From Phoronis australis (taxonomy: Eukaryota; Phoronida; Phoronidae), in the NCBI GenBank assembly GCA_002633005.1, contig NMRA01000102.1, forward strand, positions 115,076-175,691: a DNA stretch of 60,616 bases. The letters are read 5' to 3'. How positions within the stretch are numbered: position 1 is the stretch's first letter; each line of letters opens with the position of its first letter. Shown piece after piece: positions 33,641-43,721 of the stretch. Made by a program: the position numbers and the translations under genes. Below the pieces are notes generated by a model. It was not told where the DNA came from and ran no database searches. It worked only from the letters and a program-made list of their open reading frames with translations.

Positions 33641-35169
33641 TGCTCCCGTCTTAGATTGAGCCACAGGGTGGATCAATCCAAGACGATCATTTCCAAAAGA
33701 ACCAGGAATAGACCTCATCCAACAAATTCAAAACAATACTCAATAAATTTCTAGCTAACTGACGTTCAAAACATACCCGCAAGCAAGATGAACATTATAC
33801 GCGCTGCCGCGAACGCGCGAACACTGAGGTGTGGCCAGCGCCTGAAACAAAAACAGAAACTAATTCTAATACACTTCGAGTAAAAATACATGAAATATAA
33901 ATGCAAAAATATACGGATCCTAATATGTGTGTACATCTACTGAAAAAGTAATTACAGGTCACAAAAAGAAAACTAAGAGCAAAACTAAATACATGTCAAA
34001 TAGTCTCGGCCCCCCGACACAGGGCAAGAAAAACGCCGCGGGTTCGCAACCGTGAACACGCGTCCCTTGCCGTCCCACATCAGGACCTTGTCCCTGGGAA
34101 GGGTTGGACCGTAGACCCTCTCCATGGTGTTGGTTGCCACCTCCTGTCACCTTTCCCTTGCCGCGTCAGTCTTTACTCGATTGCGGTTCTTCTTCCACTC
34201 TTTGTCTATGCCTTTGTGGCCGTACGTGCTGCTGTGCCTCCTCGCCGAGTGCGCAGACGTGCTCTTGGCACCACAGGTCCAACATTGTACTCCTTTAGAT
34301 GGCGAGCGCACATCTTCTCGTGTCGTTTTAGTTTAAAATATTTGTTGAATACTACCCCTCATTCCTTGCAGGAATAGCACCGTTCTCTCACTCGCTGAGG
34401 TGCCGACACTGCTTCCTCCGATGTTCCCACTAGTAGGCTCTCCACCTCTTCCGGATGCGGATGAAGATCCCTGCAAAAAAAACATTGTTTGAAATACGGG
34501 GGCTGGGAATCTATGGGGTTCACGGGATCCTCCCTCTACTGCCAGGTGGATTGTTAGCCACTGTCCGGTTGAAACCCCGGGTTCGACCTCAAGTGCTGCA
34601 AGTGTACCTCCCAAGAAAACTTTAAAAATCATCAAAGCGTTTGGGCTTTCTTATAATTCTGCCCCTCCTGTTCCTCATAGGGACCATGGCCACATCTACA
34701 ATTTCCAAGGGATCGCCGAAATCCTTTGAAGCGAGTCTTGGCATAATGCCTTTCCCACGACCTCGGCTACAGCATTCCTTGAGGGGGCATGCACCCCTGC
34801 GGGTTGGCTCTGGGTACTCTTGTTATGGTACTCTCCTACGTCCGTGCCCCCGCTGTCCTCTACGTCACCGTCTTCGTTTCCACTCTTGCACGGCTTCAGG
34901 TGATCTACATGCACGACAACCGACCTGTCAGCTCCCTCTGTATATCACAGAGAACATCGCTGACTCTTGAACGGACCTCGAAGGGGCCTGACCAACCAAG
35001 ACCTAACTTCTGGTTCACCGTCGAGGATACCATCGAAAAACAAGGTTACCTTGTTCAAAATGGCAAAATTTTTCCCTCCTGTCGTAATATCTCTTTTGGC
35101 ATCAAAAGCTTCCCCCCAAGTTCTCTCTGGCAGTTTCCCAAGCCGACTCCAGGATGTCGCCCAGCCATT
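33641..35169 (-). mobile_element. Decayed 3' internal region of the gypsy element
   Basis: Read on the minus strand, after the integrase core come scattered frames matching the integrase C-terminal region: EYVEWLGDILESAWETAREN, then a broken region around LFFDGILDGEPEVRSW, then VVVHVDHLKP. At least three frameshifts occur. A zinc-finger-like segment lies further 3' (34205-34385). A purine-rich stretch would be expected next to the LTR but is not well preserved. All of it is a pseudogene. Confidence 0.65.
34205..34385 (-). pseudogene. Degenerate zinc-finger coding sequence between integrase and 3' LTR
   Basis: One minus-strand frame reads CYSCKE, a stop, then GVVFNKYFKLKRHEKMCARH, a C2H2/C2HC finger spacing interrupted by TGA. 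Another frame just downstream reads CWTCGAKSTSAHSARRHSS, a second finger-like segment, followed by a basic stretch KEWKKNRNRVKTDA. The second frame continues past a stop to FTVANPRRFSCPVSGG. The segment lies in the third-ORF position of the retroelement. Fragmentation makes the assignment tentative. Confidence 0.45.
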
Positions 35170-35596
35170 CAACGTATTCTGGTGCCAGGATGACCATCCG
35201 AAGGCTGAGGCGCCATCACGTCCATGGGCAGAGACACCTCCCTACCAAATACCATGCGGTGTGGCGAAAAACCAATGCTGTCATGGACAGCTGAGCGGTA
35301 AGCCATGAGCACGTAAGGTAGATGGTCGTCCCAATCGTGCCTGTGTTCGTCCGCGAACATGGCTAATATCTTCTGCAGCGTGCGGTTGAACCTCTCCACC
35401 ATGCCGTCCAACTGGGGCCTGTAGGGGGTGGTCCGGGTCTTCTTTATACCTAGCTTGCGGCAGAGCTCTGCAAACAACTTACTTTTGAACTCTCTCTGTT
35501 GGCCGGTGTGGAGGTACTGAGGGACGCCAAATCGCGCAACAAACTCCGTCATCAGCTTGTCGGCTACCATAAGTGCAGTGTGGTTAGGGATAGCGT
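35170..35596 (-). pseudogene. Ty3/gypsy integrase core, truncated and inactive
   Basis: Open on the minus strand from the LTR junction at 35596 through MVADKLMTEFVARFGVPQYL, a segment around KTRTTPYRPQLDGMVERFNR and on to VLMAYRSAVHDSIGFSPHRM. The motif order is that of a Ty3/gypsy integrase catalytic core. The N-terminal zinc domain and first catalytic Asp are missing, the second Asp position carries Gly, and only the catalytic Glu (in DGMVERFNRT) is kept. The frame ends at a stop near 35169 where the continuation shifts frame. It fuses directly to about 40 bp of LTR, so everything from the 5' LTR interior through gag, protease and RT is deleted. Confidence 0.85.
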
Positions 35597-35636
35597 GTCA
35601 TGCTAATACAGAAACAGAGAGATCATTCCTGTTACA
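35597..35636 (-). mobile_element. 5' LTR remnant, about 40 bp
   Basis: TGTAACAGGAATGATCTCTC and the following 20 bases (minus strand) match the beginning of the LTR ending at 33640. The remainder of this LTR has been lost by a deletion that joined it to integrase sequence. Confidence 0.7.
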
Positions 35637-35775
35637 TTTGTATTTATATGAAGTTAACAACAGACGACGATAACTTTTAAACTGATCCGACGAAGGCTGT
35701 GAACCCTAGTGGCAATTTCATTTTTTTCCGTTTTCCTTTGTTTCTCTGAAGTTCCGGAGTCGCCTTGGAGTCGGA
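35637..35775 (+). mobile_element. Helentron-like (HINE) element, right part after the retrotransposon
   Basis: TTTATATGAAGTTAACAACA and CCTAGTGGCAATTTCATTTT are typical core-unit sequence, continuing the copy that stops at 32955. Truncated at about 35775 before the 3' hairpin. Confidence 0.7.
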
Positions 35776-37340
35776 GGACCGACTGAAAAACAACACTTCC
35801 TGAAAGGAAATTCGACCGTAACCGGTTATTCGTTGGATTGGAATCGTGGGATGTGAGTGAAATTCTTTTTTTTGATCCCATGTGCAATCCCGTGCCGGCA
35901 GTACTTGCTAAGTTGGATGCTAGCACTAGGCCTGACCACCTGAGTGCGATTTTCTACGTGCTGCCGAAAGGGTATACAAAGTGCTATTTTCGTTACTGCA
36001 AATATGTTTTAAATTGCAGTTTACGTATTCCAATTTATTTTGACATTTTTCGTGTTCTATTTTATAACTCGAGTTCTGCAGTTCAAAAGAGAAGTGATCA
36101 CGTGACAGATTCTGAATGATCTGATTGGTCTAAGCCATTGTTTACAAATTCTGCCAGCCTATTTTCAGTGTCCTTGTAGTTATTTCTTATGTCACATAGT
36201 TTGTTCCACACCAGGGTGGCTTATGAACAATTTAGTCCTGTAATTACTGTTTGAAACTGAAAAGTTTGGCCAACTTAGGATTGAGATTGATGTATTCTAT
36301 AGTTTAACTTTAAAGTATGTTGTTTTTGACTTTCATTTTTCCATGCTAATAGTTGGGGAATGAGCCACAGGTTTTTGTCTTGACTTTTTCCATTTGCGTT
36401 GGAATTAAATTTTTTTGTTGGAATTAAATGTGTGTGTGTTTCAGGCTCTCCAGATAATCTCTGGATCGATTTTCAAATTCTTTTTGTAATTTTGTATCAT
36501 AATTATAAGAACTGAAAATAATTCTATAAGTCTCCCTGCAGCAAATCAAGAATAAGCTCCTGCCACTCACACTGCATTTTTTTCATCATTATCTTTATTA
36601 TTTTAATTTTAAAAAAATATCTTTTGTTGCATCTAATTGCCTTCATTGTTGTTGCTGAAATAGATGTCAGGTACTGCTTAAGATGAGTGCGTTTTGCCAA
36701 CACGACACAGTTACAGGGCATCTTGTGATAATAATGTTTACTTTCGATTTGTTGAGGTATGGTTTAGATTGAAATGTGTACTTAGGGCCGTAAAAGTTTC
36801 CTCTTTTTTGTCATGGGTCATTCCAAGCCCTGTTTACTATTTTCAGGTCATCACAAGAAGTCCCGGTCCTGGGTTATACAGGAAGTGTTTAATGATAACA
36901 TCATTAACACAGACATCCACTTTGGTAATACCACAGCAATCATAAAATAAGGACATCCACATTTAGAGAAACTTTGAGAAAAGTGTAGGGACACAAATCT
37001 GGAACCTTCAAACATGAGTTACAGTAGTTACCTAAAAACAAAAACTCTTAGTTCTGGAACACAAGTTGCAGACCTTAAAGCACCTTTGAAGCATTAATGG
37101 TGGCAGTGTATTTTGGGCTAAGTTTATTATTTAAAGGCCTATGGTCTGAATTATTGACAAAAAACTCTCGATGCTGTTCTAGCCTGTTTTTTGGCATGAC
37201 ATAAAGTTCAAAAAGCTATTAACTTTGAACAGGTGCAAAAAATTGAAAAAAAATCTGTTTTAATACTACAAATGAATGAAATGTTTACAAGGAATGAAAA
37301 GGATAGTCATTACAATACAAAAGATATTGCAACAATGCAT
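35776..37340. other. No firm gene
   Basis: The plus-strand frame 35838-36119 (93 codons, containing VPAVLAKLDASTRPDHLSAI) looks slightly gene-like but matches nothing I recognise and could be a decayed transposon protein. The rest is AT-rich unique sequence. Confidence 0.35.
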
Positions 37341-37370
37341 ACGCAGCCGCAAAGTTCTACAGAAATAAAA

Positions 37371-37572
37371 ATGGCGGAGACTGGTAGTGTGCGGCCGAAG
37401 GCGAAATGCGGTCATCCTGCTATGAGATCCGAAGAAAAACGAGTTAGTACAAAAATCAGCATTACCAACAAACCGTATACCTAAGCGACTTGTTTGAAGG
37501 GTGGGAAAAAATGAGGACAAGATTGAATGTTCGAACTCGTGAAGATTTTGAAAGTCTTTCGATGAACAAGTA
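37371..37572 (+). pseudogene. Possible coding remnant or frameshifted exon
   Basis: An ATG-led frame MAETGSVRPKAKCGHPAMRS ends in a stop near 37483. A different frame then continues YLSDLFEGWEKM, RTRLNVRTREDFES and runs into a good donor (ATGAACAA/GTAAGTG). The second piece resembles short helical segments found in some transposon-encoded zinc-finger proteins. Either a decayed element or an exon with an indel. Confidence 0.25.
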
Positions 37573-37789
37573 AGTGTGCTGTTTGTAAAATGTTCAGTGA
37601 CTCGTATATACGCTTAGAGCATTTACTGGGTAGTTGATGTCAGTCGGCATACATCAGACCTGAATCATTTTGAAGAGAGACAATTCGATCAGGTGTTCAG
37701 TTTTTGTCGTGTGATTTGTTGCACTTACTAATACTGAGTCACACTGGCCCAGATTAGTAATTAACAGTTGCAAGTGTTAGGCCCTTTCG

Positions 37790-37909
37790 TACTAACGTCG
37801 AGGCGTCGATGTTTTGGGGAGTTGTGGTCAGTATAAACGGTTAACTTCGGTCCTGGTTCAAAGTTAACAGCGCCAGTTAACTTGGTAGTAAGCAGGTGGA
37901 TTTAACACG
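37790..37909. mobile_element. Second copy of the 20640 palindromic repeat
   Basis: CAAAGTTAACAGCGCCAGTTAAC and GGTGGATTTAACA match 20705-20755. CGTCGAGGCGTCGA at about 37797 corresponds to the palindromic part. Confidence 0.5.
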
Positions 37910-38037
37910 TTGTCATAGTTGGTCTAGTTCATTGTCACTCCCTGTAACTGACTGTATCTGTGCTTTTAACAGGTTGTCATTGTTGGTCTAGTTCATTGTC
38001 ACTCCCTGTAACTGACTGTATCTGTGCTTCATTACTT
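37910..38037. repeat. 64-bp tandem duplication
   Basis: TTGTCATAGTTGGTCTAGTT and the following sequence to CTGTATCTGTGCTT is repeated at 37974 with one mismatch. The phrase TTTAACA before each copy is shared with the preceding repeat. Confidence 0.9.
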
Positions 38038-38431
38038 GTTACTGGGCCTAGCTAGGTGGCCACTATTATTACTTCTGAGGATGGTGTTGAATGAATGACA
38101 CCAAAACATGTCAAGTCTTAAAACCGTTAGTGTTTTCTTCAATATATGCTGCTACTTGCTATCATGGAGAAATTACGAAAAGCTGTAATTAAGTGGAAAA
38201 TGTGTCTGGGATAACCAACGAACCTTATTTTTGCTAAAAAGACATGAAAAAAGGTTGCCTTAGCCTTTAAGCTGCATGAACAGAACAGGGTTTTATAGCC
38301 ACAGTAATTAGTCAGCGAAAAATGCAACTCTGTTGTCTCTGAATGTTGGTTTCTTATTGATTACTGATAGACAATGATAGTATGAACCTTGAGCTTGAAT
38401 AGTTACGTATGTGATAGCTTTATATTCATGC

Positions 38432-38500
38432 AATGGCTGCTGGTAGCACTTGGGGCATAACCATGTTGCCTTGGGTTCAATTTCCAGTCTTAGAGCTCAA
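38432..38500 (+). pseudogene. Decayed tRNA-like sequence (Met-like), SINE candidate
   Basis: GGCTGCTGGTAGCA resembles a D arm; CTTGG-GGCATAA-CCATG an anticodon arm with CAT at the anticodon; TGGGTTCAATTTCCAG a T arm. Stem mismatches and lack of U33 argue against function. Confidence 0.4.
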
Positions 38501-38509
38501 GGATCCATT

Positions 38510-39830
38510 TATATCATTAAGTGTTTTGAAATGGCCATCAAAAGTTATGTTGCGATGAAGATTTATACCAAGAGTCAAATGGCAATATGTGCATTAGTTC
38601 TTGCATCATCTTTTTAAGTTGCAGCCTCTCACACTTGTTGATACTAGCATTCAGTCGGTGGCATGGTACGGCTATTATTACTTGTACCCAATGGTGGTTT
38701 TCTTTTCACTGTATCTTTGGTTTTGGTGTTTCAGTGCTCAATTATATTGTAACTTTTCACAGGTACTTCAATGAAAAATCCAAGAAGTATGCAGTCAGAG
38801 ATTAAGAAAGGTCTATACTACACTGCCACTGGCATCCATAATTAGCAGATGCTTGAGAGAACAAGGCGTGCACAAACTTGACACATGATTTCCAGGGGCC
38901 ACCCAGTCCATTGCTTGGAGGTCAATGGTCTTGCAATGGCAACAAATGTTAACTGATGTATCAAAAGAAACTATTACTGCTCTAGTGAACACTTGGCACT
39001 ATTTTTAAAGTTACTTTTGCACAGTAGCTTGATGTGGACATAGACTGTATTCAATACAACAGGACACGGCCATATTTTCATCTTATTTGTTTACCGTACA
39101 GTGTATAAGTCTGAAATTTTACTTTTATAATAATCCATAGACAGTCTTTATGACTATTCATGTCAGAGACATACAGTCAGGGCTGTAATAATGTTTCCAT
39201 TTCACAATTGCCATGTAAAGGTTTAGTCGTGTAATCATTAATACGTAATAGCCTGGAAATAATTTGTACAAAATTTCTCAATAAGTAACAATTATGAATA
39301 TATTTTCAGATAATTTCTTTATTTGCTAAATTGAGTTAAATGTTTGTCTTAAACATTTATGTAGATTGCAAAACCAAATCTCTGTCTAAAGCCACTTTTC
39401 ATGAGACGCCTGGGGCGCTAGTACTTAAATTATGTCGTCACAATTATCGTACTGCCCGTCTCCCTATGCAAACGCACCTAAAGCGACAAAACAGGGCCCC
39501 TGTTTCATGCAAGGCCCTAAGCTTATCTTATGTAAGTCGATTACCTGGTTGCAACAAATTTTGAATCACTCCGCTAGGACGAGATGTGGACCATATTTTA
39601 CACAGGACCCCAAGCAGTAGCTTATTTAACTAAATGGATAATAAGGACTGCATACAGTACTAAACATGAATACGTGACAGTATACCAACAGCCCTGTCAG
39701 TATTCCCAAGTAGCACCCTCTCAGCCCATGCAAATTTGCTTTTTTTGTAATTCTCAAAGCCTATTTGGCTGTTCAATTGACACACAACAAAAATGTCTAG
39801 GTTTGTCATAGTTCAGTTTTGGACAGTTGT
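38510..39830. other. No gene recognised
   Basis: AT-rich unique sequence with short chance frames. Confidence 0.5.
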
Positions 39831-39837
39831 ACCTATT

Positions 39838-40137
39838 CAGGGGAGGATCCAGGATTTTGAGTTGGGGGGCATGGCAAAGGAATAACCAGAATTTTGCCAC
39901 GTGCGCGCCCACCCTAAAATGTAGGGATGTAGGGGGTCTCAAATTTTTGGGTTTGTGGACCTTATTACTAAAAAACGGGGTTTGTTCAAGGCCTATGCAT
40001 TGTGCATTCATCCCGCGAGCCTCCCTGGGTGCACGCATATGCTAGTCAGCAATTCCCACCTCGAACTGCCAAATGGAATCTGGGAGAATTTTAGGGAGGC
40101 CATGGCCCTCTTGACCCCACCCCCAAATCCGCCACTG
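39838..40137. mobile_element. hAT-like short element carrying a nested MITE
   Basis: Left end CAGGGGAGGATCCAGGATTT with TGAGTTGGGGGGC and right end AAATCCGCCACTG form the same inverted ends as 25757-25908. The direct repeat CTATT flanks it (39833-39837 and 40138-40142). A MITE of another family sits inside at about 39897-40041. Confidence 0.6.
39897..40041. mobile_element. MITE with TGCGCGCACCCAG-type ends, copy 1
   Basis: Left CACGTGCGCGCCCACCCT, internal AATTTTTGGGTTTGTGGACC, right CCTGGGTGCACGCATATG. The left and right ends are imperfect inverted repeats. Related copies are at 52880-53152 and 55841-56093. Confidence 0.65.
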
Positions 40138-40552
40138 CTATTGCTAGCTGTTACAGATGCAAGGGTGCATGGACAACACTAAGCTCCCTTATTAAGTAAA
40201 ACATTTTGACACAGACTGCACTCATATGAATCTAGGATGTTGCGGGGGCTGGGGAGGGTAGCCAGAGCTTTGGTAGGAAAATGATAAAAGGGTATTTCAA
40301 ACGTCATATCAGCAGTGTTTTCTTTCACAGTCACATGTGTACATAGTGAGGGTGCTTAACTGGATTTCCAAAACTTTTCTCGAGTCTGCTTAAGGTAGGT
40401 TTCTGCATTACAACTCATTCAGCAAGTTCCCCACGATTAATCATTGCTCATGTTTACACATTGATATTTTCATGTGTTATTGGGAACAATATATTTCAAC
40501 TGAAATGTGCAAGAAAATTTTAAAAAAATTGTGAGCTCCACCAAACTATTGT

Positions 40553-40855
40553 TTGCGGAACGGTTCCACATGCGGAACGGTTCCGCAACTGTCACATTGA
40601 TTAATTATTGAGAGTGGGCACATTATACTTTCAAGTGTTATTGAGAATAGAATGTAATTCATGTTTATTCGGCAAAGAGAAAATTAAAAATTTTAGTCCT
40701 GTGTGAAACTATTCTGTTTGTGCGTAATATTTCACAAATTTTGCGGAAATGAAAATGTAACATTGTAAACATGTTTAGGGTAAGGTATAGATTTGTTTCA
40801 TACCATTTTTATGGCCCTAAGTGGATATAAAAAAGTGCGGAACCGTTCCGCACAC
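40553..40855. mobile_element. Candidate MITE bounded by GCGGAACGGTTCCGC palindromes
   Basis: The left boundary has two copies of GCGGAACGGTTCC (about 40554 and 40572), the second extended to the self-complementary GCGGAACGGTTCCGC. The right boundary has GTGCGGAACCGTTCCGCAC (about 40836-40854). Between them lies AT-rich sequence with no frame. The motifs may be terminal inverted repeats or independent palindromic sites. Confidence 0.45.
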
Positions 40856-41292
40856 TTTGAGACTAAATATAAGATAGTCTCATTTGAAAAAAATCGCCTT
40901 CTTTATAAGAAAATAAGAAATACTCACAGGCATGAGCAAAATACAGGTGACAGGTTGCTTCTTATAGAACTTTTCACTGTAGTGGACACTCCTCAGCATC
41001 TGCCACAGGTAGACCTTAGTGAGAATCACAGCTGGGGATACTCACCACCACCCAGTGAGCATGGACTCATCAAGTTGAATACAATGCCCTCGTCCTCAGA
41101 TGTACTTGTACTTATGTGAAGCTGGAAAAAACAAACCACATTATTTTTGAGTTGCAATTTAAACATGACCTCAACATTATTGTTGGTGTCAGCGTAGCTG
41201 CGAACTAGTGTTGTTCTTCAAAAAACCACTGGCCCATTTTTAATGACGATTTAAGCCATTATAATTTTCAGCAGTTCATGTGGCATATTTTT

Positions 41293-42454
41293 ATGTGCCC
41301 ACATATTTGTATGTGGCGTCCGCAGGTGTATCCTAAACCTCTCACAGGATCTTGATGAAATTAGGCAGATGTGTTCCTATGAAGCTGACGATGGATGACG
41401 ACGAATTTCGGATCTATCTGACAGCAGGTGCGCCCCCTAGTGGCAATTTTAGTTTTTTATGTTTACCTCTTTATCAAAGGTCCTCAATGGATTTCTATAA
41501 AATTTAGCAGATAGGCATCTATTAGTGAGGTGACGCTATCCATTTGTTTTCGGATTAATTGAAGATATTTTGCACCACCTAGTGGCCATTTTTGCTAATT
41601 TTTGGCGTCCACCTCTGTCAAACAAACCATTCTAAGGAGTCTATGGATGATTGTGGAAATTGGCATGCATGTTCCTACTGTGAAGAGGACGGCTGTTGAT
41701 GATTTTCCGACTACCTCGACTACTGTGGCACCTCCTGGTGGCAGTTTTGTTTATTTACGCCCCTAGCTGTATCTCCCAAACTCTCTGCAGGATCTTTAGT
41801 AAATTTAGCAAGTGTATTTTTGTGAAGTTCACAATGGACGCGATGACTTTCAGACGACATGACAAATGCTGTGCCCCCTATTGGCAATTTAATTTTCTTC
41901 TGTTTTCTTTTTTCTCTAATTCAGGGTTCTTGACAGATCTTTATGAAATTTGATAAATAGTTTTTAATTGAAACGATGACATGTCCCTGTTTTCAGATGG
42001 ATTTGACAGTATGTTGTGCTCTTTGGTGGCCATTTTTTCTATTTTGTAGTCTGTTTTTACGTCTGCCCCTCTATCAACCAAATCACTCTAAGTATGATTG
42101 TGAAAATTGGCATATATGTTCTTTGTGTGAAGAGGACGGTTGACGATGATTCTCCGATGACTTCGACTACTGTGCCATCTTCTAGTGGCATTTATGTTTT
42201 TTTGCACCCATAGCCCCCTAGTAGCAATTTCATTTTTCTGTTTTCCTCTGTTTTTCTGAAGTTCCCTGACGGATTTTTATATTTGGTAAATAGCTTTCTA
42301 TTAAAGAAGCAATGATAAGTTCCCATTTTTGGATGGATTCGACTTATTTTGCGACATCTAGTGGCCATTTCTGAGATACAAATAAACACCCTTAGAAGCA
42401 CACAGTTTGTGGTGCCTTCGTGGGCGCATTTCAACGCTCCGTGTTGCTCTTGTT
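41293..42454 (+). mobile_element. Helentron-like (HINE) element, full length
   Basis: 5' end ATGTGCCCACATATTTGTAT preceded by TTTTT. Core markers of the TAGTGGC type occur near 41439, 41580, 41733, 41878, 42025, 42181, 42214 and 42358, mostly 141-156 bases apart, with one 33-base spacing showing a deleted unit. 3' end CGTGGGCGCATTTCAACGC, a hairpin with loop TCC, and CTCTTGTT followed by AATG. Confidence 0.8.
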
Positions 42455-42810
42455 AATGATACTTGGCAAATATGTTTCATTACAGGTTTTCATTTTTGTT
42501 ACCTAGTAAACTTGTATGATTACTGATGAAAGAAAATAACAAGAGGGACTTGATAACAACACTAAAGTTATGTAGGAACTGGTTCTATTGTGTTAAAAAA
42601 CAAGAGTGTCTCTTGCCTTGAATTCAAAGCATACCTGCGTGTGAAGAGACCGAACATCAATTGCCATGTAAGCTCATTACTCTGCACATGACTCAGTACT
42701 TAAATCATGTTGTCACTGTTGCTTGAGTTGTGTTGTTTGTTGCTGGTGCAGTGGTGATGCACACTACGATGATCCTTTAAAAACATGACAATCATACAAT
42801 CATCCTTACC

Positions 42811-43385
42811 GTGATGGGACAGTCTCATACTGTATTCCCTACCTTGATGGGACAGTCTCACATTGTATTCCTTGCTGTCATGGGACAGTCTGATTCTGTA
42901 TTTCTTGCTGATGGTACACTCTCATATTCTATTCCTTGCTGTGATGAGACAGTCTCATACTGTATTCCCTACCTTGATGGGACTGTCTCATATTGTATTC
43001 CTTGTTGTGATGGGACAGTCTCATTCTGTATTCCTTGCTATGCTGAGACAGTCTCATATTCTATTCCTTGCTGTGGTGGGATAGTCTCGTACTGTATTCC
43101 TTGCTGTGATGGGACCGTCTCATATTGTATTCCTTGCTATGATGGGACAGCCTCATACTTTACTCTTTGCTGATGGGACAGTCTCATACTGTATTCCTTG
43201 CTGTGATAGGACAGTCTCATACTGTATTCCTTACTGTGATGGGACAGTCTCATATTGTATTCCTTGCTGTGATGGGACAGTCTCATATTGTATTCCTTGC
43301 TGTGATGGAACAGTCTCATATTGTATTCCTTGCTGTGATGGGATGGTCTCATATTGTATTCCTTACCTTGATAAGATTCCATTTC
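42811..43385. repeat. 33-bp minisatellite, about 17 copies
   Basis: Variants of TGTGATGGGACAGTCTCATA with TTGTATTCCTTGC follow each other, period mostly 33. Plus-strand frames read endless copies of MGQSHIVFLAV or DGTVSYCIPCC because 33 is a multiple of three; they are not called as genes. Confidence 0.95.
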
Positions 43386-43395
43386 CTCTACCATT

Positions 43396-43718
43396 ACAAT
43401 AGAACCTCACCAATGTGACGATTTTGACTACTGTGGTGCCTTGAGTGGCAGTTTTTTTTTTGCGTCTATGGCTGTGTCTCCTAAACCTTTGCAGGATCTT
43501 TGCTAAATTTAGCAAGTGCATTTATATAATGTTGACAACAGATGACAACAACTTTTGGACAGATGTGACTACCAGTGTGCTCCATAGTGGCAATTTTAGT
43601 TTTTAGGTTTACCTCTGTATCTTCAAATGTCCTCAACTGATTTTCATAAAATTTGGAATAAATGCATCTATTGGTGAGATGATGCTATGCTATTGTTTAG
43701 CACCACCTAGTACCCATT
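43396..43718 (+). mobile_element. Helentron-like (HINE) core fragment
   Basis: Core units only (GTGGTGCCTTGAGTGGCAGT, ATAGTGGCAATTTTAG). It is truncated at both ends and directly abuts the 5' terminus of the next copy. Confidence 0.7.
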
Positions 43719-43721
43719 TTT

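Noticed and set aside
42811-43402. Long plus-strand open frames of 98-120 codons with 11-residue repeats
   Set aside because: They come from a 33-bp minisatellite; several frames and the opposite strand are open as well, and no domain or splice signals support a gene.
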